Part shown: one piece after another, positions 1 to 6,640 of the stretch
Layout: each line of letters begins with the position of its first letter
Position numbering within the stretch: the first letter of the stretch is position 1
Assembly (NCBI GenBank): GCA_945890905.1
Contig: CAMDDI010000150.1
Location: 1 to 8,508 of the forward strand
From: Bacteriovorax stolpii
GTDB taxonomy: Bacteria; Bdellovibrionota; Bacteriovoracia; Bacteriovoracales; Bacteriovoracaceae
Direction: 5' to 3'
DNA length: 8,508 bases
Translations under genes and position numbers: made by a program
The notes under the pieces: model-generated
What the model was told of the DNA's origin: nothing
Database searches by the model: none
The model's input: the letters and a program-made list of their open reading frames with translations, nothing else

Positions 1-2
1 AG

Positions 3-860
3 GGGATATTTTGGTTTTTTGACTGCGAAGACAATCTCGATACGGCCAAGGCACTCCTAACTGCAGCGGAAAACTACCAGCGCGAAAAAGGAATGACCCA
101 GATTTTGGGTAACTTTAACCTTACGGCCATGCAACAGATGGGAGTAATGGTAGAAGGTTTTGAAAAACAACCGTACATTGATCAGCTCTATACTCCTGCC
201 CACATCTATCAACTCCTTGAAAAATGCGGTTACAATAGAACATTCCCAACAACAACTTTTGAATTAGATATAAAAAACTTTGATTTTAGCTGTCTTGAAG
301 ATGAAAAAGTAAAATCGGTTCGAAATGATCCAGACCTATCCTGGAAGACAATTGATAAGAAGCATATGAAGGAGCAGATGAAGTTTGCATGTGATCTTCT
401 AAACAGTAGCTTTAAAAATAATCCCATGTTTGTCCCACTCACACATGAGGAATTTTTATTTCAGGCCAAAGACATGTCTCTGATCATCGATGAGAAAATT
501 ACTTCCTATGTGACTCACAAAGGTAAACCTGTCGGAATAGTTATCATTATTCCTGATCTCAACCCGGTGATGAAAGAAGTTCGCTCAAGACTCACTTTTT
601 CGCTTCCCATCAAGCTTTGGAAGTTTAAGAAAAAACCCAAGCGTTGTTTACTTATCTTTGCTTCAGTTGACCCTAGTCAACACAGCAAAGGCTTAAGCCT
701 TGTGATGTTATATGAAGCCTTCAAAAATATGAGAGACCGTGGCTATGAAACCATGGGTGTAACCTGGGTTTCTGATGAGAACAAGGCCCCACTTGCCATG
801 GTTAAACGAGTAGGTGCCAAGCCTTATCATCGTCTTTATTTATACAAGAAGGATTTATGA
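3..860 (+). CDS. GNAT-fold acetyltransferase-like protein (YghO-like family), 5' truncated
   Basis: The reading frame is open to the left edge of the window: codons before the ATG at 93 read GIFWFFDCEDNLDTAKALL and then continue smoothly, so 93 is an internal Met and the start lies upstream. 285 residues are visible. The order matches a family of about 370-residue GNAT-related proteins that I know by pattern: an N-terminal GxFxxxD...A..LL.AA block, a GNFN/GPFN block (here LGNFNLTAMQQMGVMVEGF), then a C-terminal GNAT half with a KGKPVGIVIIIPDLNPVMK strand, a VDPSQHSKGLSLVMLYEAF acetyl-CoA-binding region and a final GAKPYHRLYLYKK strand. The cofactor loop (QHSKGL) is degenerate compared with R/QxxGxG, with Leu at the last Gly position. 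Substrate is unknown and catalytic activity is not certain. It is probably cytoplasmic. The stop codon overlaps the start of the next gene as ATGA. Confidence 0.8.
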   Translation, partial: GIFWFFDCEDNLDTAKALLTAAENYQREKGMTQILGNFNLTAMQQMGVMVEGFEKQPYIDQLYTPAHIYQLLEKCGYNRTFPTTTFELDIKNFDFSCLEDEKVKSVRNDPDLSWKTIDKKHMKEQMKFACDLLNSSFKNNPMFVPLTHEEFLFQAKDMSLIIDEKITSYVTHKGKPVGIVIIIPDLNPVMKEVRSRLTFSLPIKLWKFKKKPKRCLLIFASVDPSQHSKGLSLVMLYEAFKNMRDRGYETMGVTWVSDENKAPLAMVKRVGAKPYHRLYLYKKDL

Positions 861-1819
861 ATCCAGAGCAGATCCAAAGAATTTTAAAAATTATTGCCCG
901 CGCTCCCAGTCCGCACAACACCCAACCAGTAAAATGGCGCTTTCTGGGAATTCGAATCCAAATGCTTATTGAATCGGAGAGAATTCTTTGGGTTAGCGAT
1001 AAAGAACTGCGGGATTTGCATCTCTCAGCAGGCTCTGCTTTTTATCTTTTGAAACTTGCCCTCAAGCAAGAAGGCCTTGAACCGGTGGAAGTAAAATTTT
1101 ACCGCTCCACCTTCAGAGTTCCACAAGAGGTATATCTTGAGTGCAGTACAAGACCTATACCTCCGACAACATCCCCAGAACTCATGCTGCTTGAGACTCA
1201 CGCTTGTTATCGGGGAAACTTTGCACCTAGTACCCTTGAGCTTAATCTTTCCAATTCACATACTCATAAGATCACCGACTCCGTTTCAAAAAAATATATT
1301 GCAACTCTCTATGATCAAGCCTCGGCTTTTTTTCTGGGTCAGCGTGATTATGCCCAAGAACTTTGGAAATGGCTTCGACTTGATAAAAATGATCCACGTT
1401 TTTATCAAGATGGTCTTAATGCCCAGATGCTCAGGCTCAACGGCTTCATGACCTTGATCTCATGCTATGTTTTGAAACCAGCTGTTTTGGAATTTCTGGG
1501 GAAAATTAAACTCTTACCGCTTATTGTGACAGAAGCATCTCAGAATAATTCCGCTGAAGGTTTTATCGCACTAACTAAAGATCATACTAAAAGCTGCTTT
1601 GAAGAGGGCGAAGATTTGATGAAGCTATGGTTTGAAGTAGAGTCCCAAGGAAGAGTCTTATGTCCAGTGACTGCACTTATAGACGACCCTTCTATGGAAA
1701 AAAAGCTAAGAAAACTCATGAAGTTGCAAAATGAAATCATCCATATTGTGAGATATGGCGTGAAGCCGGCAAAAGAGGAGTTACCTCTCTCGCCTCGGCT
1801 TCAAAAAATAACCTTATAA
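857..1819 (+). CDS. Nitroreductase-like (Acg-type) flavoprotein, putative
   Basis: 320 residues. The N-terminus carries the nitroreductase-superfamily signature APSPHNTQPVKWRF (about residues 15-28), close to the APSxHNxQPWxF motif that contacts FMN in Acg-like proteins. It is followed by an ESERILWVSDKELRDLHLSAGSAFYLLKLAL segment matching the usual R.L..D...R....S.GAA..NL pattern. The C-terminal VRYGVKPAKEELPLSPR resembles the terminal RxG...P.SPR end of the family. By family knowledge it would bind a flavin and act as an oxidoreductase or flavin store; the substrate is unknown. In the signature the usual QPW is QPVKW, so the Trp is displaced by two residues. It overlaps the upstream GNAT-like gene by 4 bases (ATGA), which suggests translational coupling, and its last 6 bases overlap the convergent cytochrome gene. 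No signal peptide is seen. Confidence 0.72.
   Translation: MNPEQIQRILKIIARAPSPHNTQPVKWRFLGIRIQMLIESERILWVSDKELRDLHLSAGSAFYLLKLALKQEGLEPVEVKFYRSTFRVPQEVYLECSTRPIPPTTSPELMLLETHACYRGNFAPSTLELNLSNSHTHKITDSVSKKYIATLYDQASAFFLGQRDYAQELWKWLRLDKNDPRFYQDGLNAQMLRLNGFMTLISCYVLKPAVLEFLGKIKLLPLIVTEASQNNSAEGFIALTKDHTKSCFEEGEDLMKLWFEVESQGRVLCPVTALIDDPSMEKKLRKLMKLQNEIIHIVRYGVKPAKEELPLSPRLQKITL
1761..1803. other. Hairpin at the convergent gene ends, possible terminator
   Basis: TGAAGCCG at 1761-1768 is perfectly complementary to CGGCTTCA at 1796-1803. Inside lies a second short stem, AGAGG (1774-1778) with CCTCT (1784-1788). The structure sits within the 3' end of the nitroreductase-like gene, 11 bases past the stop codon of the cytochrome gene on the minus strand, so it could end or protect the cytochrome mRNA. 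Neither side has a convincing T-run immediately after the stem, so an intrinsic terminator is not established. As it lies in coding sequence, chance is a real alternative. Confidence 0.3.
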
Positions 1820-3496
1820 TAATTTTAGATATTCTATTACGCTTCTCTTTTCGTTGCTGTTTAATTTTTCAAACATCTTTTCATGACCCAGGTTTGACTT
1901 TCCACTCTCGGAAGTATCAAACATTGCAGGCTGACTCCACGGAGTGTAGCTTGATGGATAAACGTATTCACCGAGAGTATTGAGCTCACCTTTAATTCCT
2001 ACATCCACCATATCTATGGCATGGCCACCCATAAGAAACTTCTTAGGTCGAAGTTCTGGATTGAGTAACTGCCAAAGAGTCGGAACTGAGCCATTGTGAA
2101 GATATGGTGCCTTAAACCAAATACCAGTAAGAATAGGTGCTGTATAACCACCCAGTTCTTTTCCTGCATCAATATATTTTGCAAAAACATTTTGATTCGA
2201 GAAATCTACGACACTCTGATCAATACCTTTCCACCGATATGGATCTGATCCCATCAGGGCCTGGGCAACTTGCTTATTAGGAAAGCTTTGCAACTCGATC
2301 TCGTCTAGTCCTTCAGAGTAAATTCCATGGCAACCTGAACATGACTGTTTATAAATCTGCTCACCCCTAGAAGCTTTCAAACGATCAATCTGACCTGGGA
2401 ATTTATGAGGCTTTAAATCACGCACAAAAGTTGCAAATATTTTTTCCACTTTCGGAATATTAGGTTCAACATTATTCAGACTGTTTCCCATAGCCGAGTA
2501 AGAAAAAAATGCGGCCAGATGAGACATCTCATTGAGATGTTGGGGGTCTCGGGCCTCTTCTTTGGTCATTGATTTATATCTTGGTTTACCAGCAACACCG
2601 TAGGCCCCATCAATAGTATAAGAAGATCTAAAACCTTTATCCATTAAGTTCGGAATTCCCACCACTCCAGCTTCTTCGCTGTGAAATGTAAATGGTTGCT
2701 TGAGGATTTTTGCAGCTCTTTTAAAAGCACCCACGCCATTAGTATGACCTGGGCCGCCGTTTGGAAAGGGGAGTACTCTACCCATTTTCTTATACTGTTT
2801 TAAGGCCTTTTGTATCTTTGGGAAAATTGCATAATGAATAGTAAGCTCTTCATCTCGACTCATATCAGGATAGGCTTCACGAATTTGTGTAAGAAAATGG
2901 CGTGGATCTTTCATGCCCTTTACTAGGCCGTAATAAATTTCTTGAAGGAAGCCATCAAGATTTAAAGAACTGTTTCCAGCTCCTAACCAGGCTTCATTTT
3001 TTGGTATTCCATTTTGATCAAAAGTCACACTGCTATGGCAAGCAGCACAGGTAATGTTGGCTACCTCAACACTAAATTTCTTACCAAGAAATTGCTGCTC
3101 AATCTGAGTATGAATAAATCCTAAGCTCCCTTCAATTTCTGGTTCAGGAGAACTTTCTGAATCCCAGTTTGCAATTTTAGCGGGCTGGATAAATCCAAAT
3201 TTTTTCATAACCGTAGGTAGTCTTTTTCCATCCAGGCCTTCAGATTCACTTTTCTGATCCATCAACAACAATGCCGTACCATAAATTTTAATGGGAAGAA
3301 TATTTACCGCAAATAAACTTGTGAGTGAAAAGCTTCCTAAAGAATCCATAGCAAAAAATGCCTGACCAGGATTACTAGTATATTTCTGACCTACGCTTTC
3401 TTTGTAGTCTCGGATCTCAAACCCTTCATAGGATTTATCCATGTCACAGCCAAAGGCCAAAAAAAGCAGTAGCGATAAAAAAGGAATAGTTTTCAT
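1814..3496 (-). CDS. Di-heme c-type cytochrome lipoprotein (RoxA/MauG/di-heme peroxidase-like)
   Basis: 560 residues. The N-terminus MKTIPFLSLLLFLAFGC is a lipoprotein signal peptide with Cys17 as the likely lipidated residue. The lipobox is slightly non-standard (AFG before Cys), and Asp follows the Cys, which in E. coli favours inner-membrane retention. Two heme c motifs are visible: CAACH at 150-154 and CSGCH at 386-390, about 230 residues apart, as in two-domain di-heme enzymes. Other family-like elements are LPFPNGGPG (242-250), which resembles the GxGRxDAF region of di-heme oxidoreductases, and KAPYLHNGSVPTLWQLL (462-478), typical of the C-terminal heme domain in the RoxA (rubber oxygenase), MauG and cytochrome c peroxidase group. 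It would act in the periplasm, either on peroxide or on an organic substrate; I cannot tell which. The start is the first Met at a lipoprotein signal; the SD (AAGG, 3 bases upstream) is weak. Its 3' end overlaps the convergent upstream gene by 6 bases, and it is divergent from phoD. Confidence 0.85.
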   Translation of the reverse strand: MKTIPFLSLLLFLAFGCDMDKSYEGFEIRDYKESVGQKYTSNPGQAFFAMDSLGSFSLTSLFAVNILPIKIYGTALLLMDQKSESEGLDGKRLPTVMKKFGFIQPAKIANWDSESSPEPEIEGSLGFIHTQIEQQFLGKKFSVEVANITCAACHSSVTFDQNGIPKNEAWLGAGNSSLNLDGFLQEIYYGLVKGMKDPRHFLTQIREAYPDMSRDEELTIHYAIFPKIQKALKQYKKMGRVLPFPNGGPGHTNGVGAFKRAAKILKQPFTFHSEEAGVVGIPNLMDKGFRSSYTIDGAYGVAGKPRYKSMTKEEARDPQHLNEMSHLAAFFSYSAMGNSLNNVEPNIPKVEKIFATFVRDLKPHKFPGQIDRLKASRGEQIYKQSCSGCHGIYSEGLDEIELQSFPNKQVAQALMGSDPYRWKGIDQSVVDFSNQNVFAKYIDAGKELGGYTAPILTGIWFKAPYLHNGSVPTLWQLLNPELRPKKFLMGGHAIDMVDVGIKGELNTLGEYVYPSSYTPWSQPAMFDTSESGKSNLGHEKMFEKLNSNEKRSVIEYLKLL

Positions 3497-3556
3497 AGAC
3501 CTTATTTTCTCATCTTTTTGGCCTCACGCTCAAGGACGTGTAGATTTTTATGCACC

Positions 3557-3586
3557 TGTATAGAAGTTAGACGATTCTCTCGCTAA
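3557..3586 (-). promoter_or_regulatory. Weak candidate promoter for the cytochrome gene
   Basis: Read on the minus strand, TATACA (3557-3562) is a fair -10 hexamer. 18 bases upstream of it is TTAGCG (3581-3586), a poor -35. Transcription would begin about 55 bases before the cytochrome start codon. The match is modest in an AT-rich intergenic region, so this is a suggestion only. Confidence 0.25.
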
Positions 3587-3604
3587 CCCAATCTCAATAA
3601 ATCC

Positions 3605-3634
3605 TTAACGAAAACCACACGTGATTTATTTATA
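3605..3634 (+). promoter_or_regulatory. Weak candidate promoter for the PhoD gene
   Basis: TTAACG (3605-3610) and TTTATA (3629-3634), 18 bases apart, are the best sigma70-like pair before the PhoD gene. If correct, transcription would start near 3641, inside the left arm of the inverted repeat at 3633-3667, and the repeat would then be more likely an operator than an mRNA hairpin. Matches are partial and alternatives exist further upstream. Confidence 0.25.
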
Positions 3635-3667
3635 CCTCCATGTAACCATTCTTCTCACATGGAGGTA
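3633..3667 (+). promoter_or_regulatory. Perfect 11-bp inverted repeat covering the PhoD ribosome binding site
   Basis: The left arm TACCTCCATGT (3633-3643) and right arm ACATGGAGGTA (3657-3667) are exact reverse complements separated by 13 bases. The right arm contains the complete GGAGGT Shine-Dalgarno at 3661-3666, four bases before the ATG at 3671. If transcribed from upstream of 3633, the mRNA hairpin would mask the SD completely and repress initiation until it is opened. The alternative is a dyad operator overlapping the promoter. The repeat itself is directly visible; its role is inferred. Confidence 0.6.
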
Positions 3668-3670
3668 ATT

Positions 3671-4669
3671 ATGCGCAACGGATGGGCATGGTTTCTGATT
3701 TTATTTTCTAGTTCTGTTTTTTCACAAATTACCAATATCGAAAGGATTAATGCTGTTAAGAATGTGACCCGTATTGCATTTGGTTCATGTAACGATCAAA
3801 ATGATGCACAACCCTTATGGGATGATCTAGCTTTAATAAGGCCTGATATTTTTATTTGGGGAGGCGACGCGATCTATGCTGACTGGGAAACCGCCTACGA
3901 CATGAAAAGCTCATACCACAAACAGTTTTATCAAAAAGATTATAAAAAATTCCGCTCCACTACTCCCATCATCGGTACCTGGGATGACCACGATTATGCC
4001 TTTGATAATGCCAATGGCACCCTTCAAACTAAAGATACGAGTAAAAAGCTATTTCTCGATTTCCTAGAAGAGCCGCAAGACTCGCTTCGCCGAATTCAAC
4101 AAGGGGTTTACACTTCTTACGAATTTCAAAGTGCGGATAAAAAGATTAAGATTATTTTACTAGATAATCGCTATTTTAAAGATCTTGATCCAGAAGCGCC
4201 CATGCTTGGGAAAACCCAGTGGAGATGGCTGGAGCAAGAATTAAAAGCCTCTACTGCTGATGCACATTTTATTATGACAGGGCTCTCGGTTTTCTCTCCT
4301 CTTTTACCTTATACAGAAGAATGGGCGGAAAAACCGAATGAGATTAATCGCATGCTTCATCTGATAAAAACCTACAATCCTAAAGGGGTCATGTTTCTCA
4401 CTGGAGATAAGCATTTTGCCAGCATCTTTCAGAACTATGGTCAGCTTGAGTTTATGGCAAGTGGCATGACCCATGTGGCCCCTAGAAAGACCTGGTGGTA
4501 TCTAGGAACAAAATATCCCACAACTTACTTTGGTCTTAATTACGGTTTAATCGATATCTCTTGGGAGGGAAGTAATCCACTTCTCATGTTATCTATTAGG
4601 ACACCAAGTGGGCAGAGCATCCATCAGAGTCGTTTCCGATGGGACAACACGGCCTGGAGTCGGTTCTAG
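3671..4669 (+). CDS. Exported PhoD-type metallophosphoesterase (alkaline phosphatase D-like)
   Basis: 332 residues from the ATG at 3671, chosen because a GGAGGT SD lies at 3661-3666; the upstream in-frame ATG at 3659 overlaps that SD and has none of its own. The N-terminus MRNGWAWFLILFSSSVFSQ is a Sec-type signal peptide, probably cleaved near the Ser-Gln. PhoD-family metal-site motifs are in order: FGSCN (37-41; Cys40 fits the Fe-ligand Cys of PhoD), GGDAIYAD (64-71), WDDHDYAFDN (104-113), LLDNRYF (163-169) and LTGDKHFA (243-250). It is expected to hydrolyse phosphomonoesters or phosphodiesters in the periplasm or outside the cell. It is smaller than B. subtilis PhoD and lacks a long N-terminal extension and an obvious twin-Arg signal, resembling the short single-domain PhoD-like proteins. 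It is divergent from the cytochrome and convergent with the zincin-like gene. I leave out the symbol because the subfamily is uncertain. Confidence 0.87.
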   Translation: MRNGWAWFLILFSSSVFSQITNIERINAVKNVTRIAFGSCNDQNDAQPLWDDLALIRPDIFIWGGDAIYADWETAYDMKSSYHKQFYQKDYKKFRSTTPIIGTWDDHDYAFDNANGTLQTKDTSKKLFLDFLEEPQDSLRRIQQGVYTSYEFQSADKKIKIILLDNRYFKDLDPEAPMLGKTQWRWLEQELKASTADAHFIMTGLSVFSPLLPYTEEWAEKPNEINRMLHLIKTYNPKGVMFLTGDKHFASIFQNYGQLEFMASGMTHVAPRKTWWYLGTKYPTTYFGLNYGLIDISWEGSNPLLMLSIRTPSGQSIHQSRFRWDNTAWSRF

Positions 4670-4720
4670 AATCCGGTTAAAGGCGAGGGATCAAATCGTA
4701 ATAGTGTAACAGTTAAAAGA

Positions 4721-5488
4721 TTAATTCATTGAACATCCATAATTGCTCATGACTGGCTCACCGGCTGCAGCAAGAATTTTTCCGGCAAACCTATCAGCAT
4801 CACATTCTTCTTTGATCCCACCTAGATGTACAATCTCGTGCAAAATCATATACTGCCCATTTTCAATAGATCGATTATTATAAAATGCAGGACAAATAAA
4901 AACCTTGCCCTCATATTTGTAGGCTGCGTAACTAAGACAATGTTCAGTAGTACCTACCTGTAGCTCTAGATTGGCTGCCTTTGAGCGCATTACCGCTAAG
5001 ATTCGTTGATCGTTCCCTCTAAGTTCAACTCTATTCATAATGCTCACAGCACTGGCCAATGACTCCTCAGCATAATCCTGTCCAGAACTTTGATTTCCAT
5101 TTACCTGTCTTGGTATCACTTCACGAGAACGAGAGTCATTCTCATAAGAGCCTCTCGGAGCTGGCCCATACTCAGATGCTCGACGATTGTAATCATTTCC
5201 AGAACGAGTTTCAGGGCGTGCATCTCTATTTGTACGAGAGTCATACTCATACGGATCTCTCGGAACTGGTTCATAATCAGAATCACCACGATTGTAATCA
5301 TTTCGAGAACCAGGGCCATAATCATATGAGTCTCTCGGAACTGGCTCATATTCAGCTGCTCGGCCATAGTCGTTATAAGAACTGCCGTAGCTGCTTCCAG
5401 ATCTATTATTTCTGCTGCTCCCATCAAAGCTTGCACCCTGACCAAAGGCCGCTGTAGTAAAAATTAAAGTCAAAAAAATGAGTTTCAT
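4721..5488 (-). CDS. Exported zincin-like metalloprotease with Tyr/Arg/Pro-rich repeats
   Basis: 255 residues. The signal peptide MKLIFLTLIFTTAAFG is probably cleaved before Gln17. Residues about 20-130 are low complexity, rich in Ser, Tyr, Arg, Asp and Asn, with three related units around EYEPVPRDSYDY, DYEPVPRDPYEY and EYGPAPRGSYEN, interleaved with NDYNR. A compact C-terminal domain (about 135-255) follows, with FICPAF (197-202) and LHEIVHLGG (216-224), a complete HExxH zinc motif at 217-221, then EECDADRFAG (227-236). The C-P-x-F before HExxH and an acidic ligand shortly after recall aspzincin (M35-type) peptidases. The ExxAD arrangement also resembles gluzincins, but the spacing (H221 to E228) is short for those. 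Cys184, 199, 229 and 252 could form two disulfides. It is likely secreted or periplasmic; its substrate is unknown. An AAGGG SD lies 5 bases upstream of the start. Confidence 0.72.
   Translation of the reverse strand: MKLIFLTLIFTTAAFGQGASFDGSSRNNRSGSSYGSSYNDYGRAAEYEPVPRDSYDYGPGSRNDYNRGDSDYEPVPRDPYEYDSRTNRDARPETRSGNDYNRRASEYGPAPRGSYENDSRSREVIPRQVNGNQSSGQDYAEESLASAVSIMNRVELRGNDQRILAVMRSKAANLELQVGTTEHCLSYAAYKYEGKVFICPAFYNNRSIENGQYMILHEIVHLGGIKEECDADRFAGKILAAAGEPVMSNYGCSMN
5124..5380 (-). repeat. Degenerate in-gene tandem repeats encoding the Y-E-P-V-P-R units
   Basis: The same DNA core, TCTCTCGGAACTGG or a close variant, begins at 5151, 5256 and 5331 on the plus strand, so the spacings are 105 and 75 bases. 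Longer flanking similarity, such as ACGATTGTAATCATTT, is shared between the first two copies. All spacings are multiples of 3, so the reading frame is kept and the repeat number could vary without frameshift. The 30-base difference equals ten extra residues in the middle unit. Confidence 0.7.
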
Positions 5489-5818
5489 AAGAGCCCTTTG
5501 TGGTCTGTTTCTCTATGAATCATAATCGAGAATCTTGGCCCAAGATGTTTAAGAGTGAAAATTACATGGGATCATTTGGACACTGTCTAAAAGTTTACAA
5601 AATAAATACTTTAACTATTTAAATTTACACGCGAAAAACTAAGAGAGTCTCTGGTATGTAGAGATTCAAAAATGGGGCCCGCGGTTCTAAAGTGGACGAA
5701 GCGAGAAGAAATTTTACGATTTGAATTCGGAAAGATACAAAGTTTAACATTGGCTTACCACAATCTGGCGTTTGACCTTTAAGAATAGGAAAGTCAGTAG
5801 GGAGGGCCCTGTCGCTAC
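5489..5818. other. 330-base intergenic region
   Basis: No convincing gene was found here. It holds the upstream region of the zincin-like gene: its SD (AAGGG, 5494-5498 read on the minus strand), a possible -10 TATGAT (5519-5524 on the minus strand) without a good -35, and a 15-base palindrome at 5532-5546. The part from about 5560 to 5630 is AT-rich. The part from 5640 to 5818 lies downstream of the DUF1566-like gene and shows an imperfect 8-bp hairpin at 5645-5667 with a short T-run beyond it on the minus strand, which is too weak to call a terminator. Short frames here lack a clear SD. Confidence 0.5.
5532..5546. promoter_or_regulatory. Palindrome upstream of the zincin-like gene, possible operator
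   Basis: ATCTTGG (5532-5538) and CCAAGAT (5540-5546) form a perfect dyad around one base. It lies 44-58 bases upstream of the zincin-like start codon, where a regulator could overlap the promoter. It is short, and no second copy was seen in the window, so function is unproven. Confidence 0.3.
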
Positions 5819-6406
5819 CTATATTTTCCGAACGCAGCGAACTGCCAAGCTGCCATCGCGTCTCGTGTCGCCGATCTGACCGTTGTCGCCATACATGAAG
5901 TAGGCGGATTCGGAATCCCAAAAAACCCTGACCACCGACGTCCAATAAAAGTTATTCGCAATATCCTCTCCGCCAAATAAATTGGAAAGAGCTGCAACAC
6001 CCTCTACCGTTAACCAAGGTCCGAAACGTTCCTCGGTAAACTCTGTGCCTGGTTTTAAACTTCTGATGAGCTGCTTGTACTGAATGTCCGTCGGCAACTT
6101 GCCGCCAATTTTAGCACAGGCACTCGCTGCCTCAGAATCAGCCACGACCACTTGTCTTTTCAGAAAGGTGCACATCTCGGAATTGAAAATAGGCTCTTTG
6201 TTTTGATCTAGTACCGGATGTTTTCGCGCGTCTAATTTCACACAGCCATGAGTAAAGCCTGGATAAGGACGGCCGGGAGGGGCCGATAGAGTTTTACTCC
6301 AGCGCAGTCCAGCAGCCGAATAAGGGAAATGATTGGCGTAGGCGCCTCTTCCCGTGCAGAGTGCGAAAAGGCTCACTATTGCTAGCAAATATTTTTGGTT
6401 CAGCAT
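5819..6406 (-). CDS. Exported DUF1566-like (Lcl C-terminal-like) protein, function unknown
   Basis: 195 residues with a Sec signal peptide (MLNQKYLLAIVSLFALCTG, cleavage probably near AYAN at 22-25). The mature part reads like the DUF1566/C-type-lectin-like fold found in many secreted proteins: a WSKTLS strand after the start, GGKLPTDIQYKQLI (101-114) matching the GWRLPTxxEL motif, FYWTSVV (153-159) matching the YWSS motif, and a final SLAVRCVRKI (186-195) matching the usual VRCVR end. Cys55, 79, 97 and 191 could pair. Proteins of this type are usually surface or periplasmic binding modules; no enzymatic residues are apparent. The start is supported by AGGAG (6412-6416 on the minus strand) 5 bases upstream of ATG. 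Spot counts of 60-base lines give 53-60% GC in much of the gene, clearly above most neighbours, which hints at a different origin. Confidence 0.75.
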   Translation of the reverse strand: MLNQKYLLAIVSLFALCTGRGAYANHFPYSAAGLRWSKTLSAPPGRPYPGFTHGCVKLDARKHPVLDQNKEPIFNSEMCTFLKRQVVVADSEAASACAKIGGKLPTDIQYKQLIRSLKPGTEFTEERFGPWLTVEGVAALSNLFGGEDIANNFYWTSVVRVFWDSESAYFMYGDNGQIGDTRRDGSLAVRCVRKI

Positions 6407-6640
6407 GGGTTCTCCTAGAAAATCGGGGCTAATTTTTCAGTCCACTGTAACATATCACGCCGCTTATAGGATAGCCTGAATTAGAGCTATATCCATCCAT
6501 ATCTGCATATAGGGTCTCCCCCTTGAAATGCTAAAGGGCCGTCTTGTATCGAGTTCTTTTGATTATTTTGAAACAAACTTGCTTGAACTTACCCAACTCT
6601 CTTACTTAAGTAGTCACTTACGGCCATTACTAACTACAGA

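Noticed and set aside
1137..1451. Plus-strand 104-codon frame inside the nitroreductase-like gene
   Set aside because: Out-of-frame shadow of a gene with clear family motifs.
3659..3670. ATG at 3659 as the start of the PhoD-like gene
   Set aside because: It overlaps the GGAGGT SD used by the ATG at 3671 and has no SD of its own.
4670..4720. Terminator between the convergent PhoD-like and zincin-like genes
   Set aside because: Only a 4-bp stem with a G-U pair around TTCTAGAA could be drawn; no T-run.
5124..5380. CRISPR-like repeats
   Set aside because: Copies are imperfect, irregularly spaced in multiples of 3 and in frame within a signal-peptide-bearing gene.
5059..5457. Long plus-strand frame (132 codons) and further frames at 5090-5329 (plus) and 5116-5445 (minus)
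   Set aside because: All overlap the zincin-like gene and exist because its repeated, codon-biased region lacks stops in other frames; products are His/Ile/Met-rich low complexity with no signal or SD.
5645..5667. Imperfect hairpin as terminator of the DUF1566-like gene
   Set aside because: On the transcribed strand it has a C-A mismatch in an 8-base stem and the T-run is not directly adjacent; about 150 bases from the stop codon.
5625..5945. Minus-strand 106-codon frame, with an internal ATG giving 41 residues (MLNFVSFRIQIVKF...)
   Set aside because: Half of it overlaps the DUF1566-like gene out of frame, there is no clear SD, and the product is not recognisable.
5815..6000. Frameshifted second copy or pseudogene at the end of the DUF1566-like gene
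   Set aside because: The main frame already ends with the expected VRCVR motif, so the gene is complete; the other frame is a shadow.
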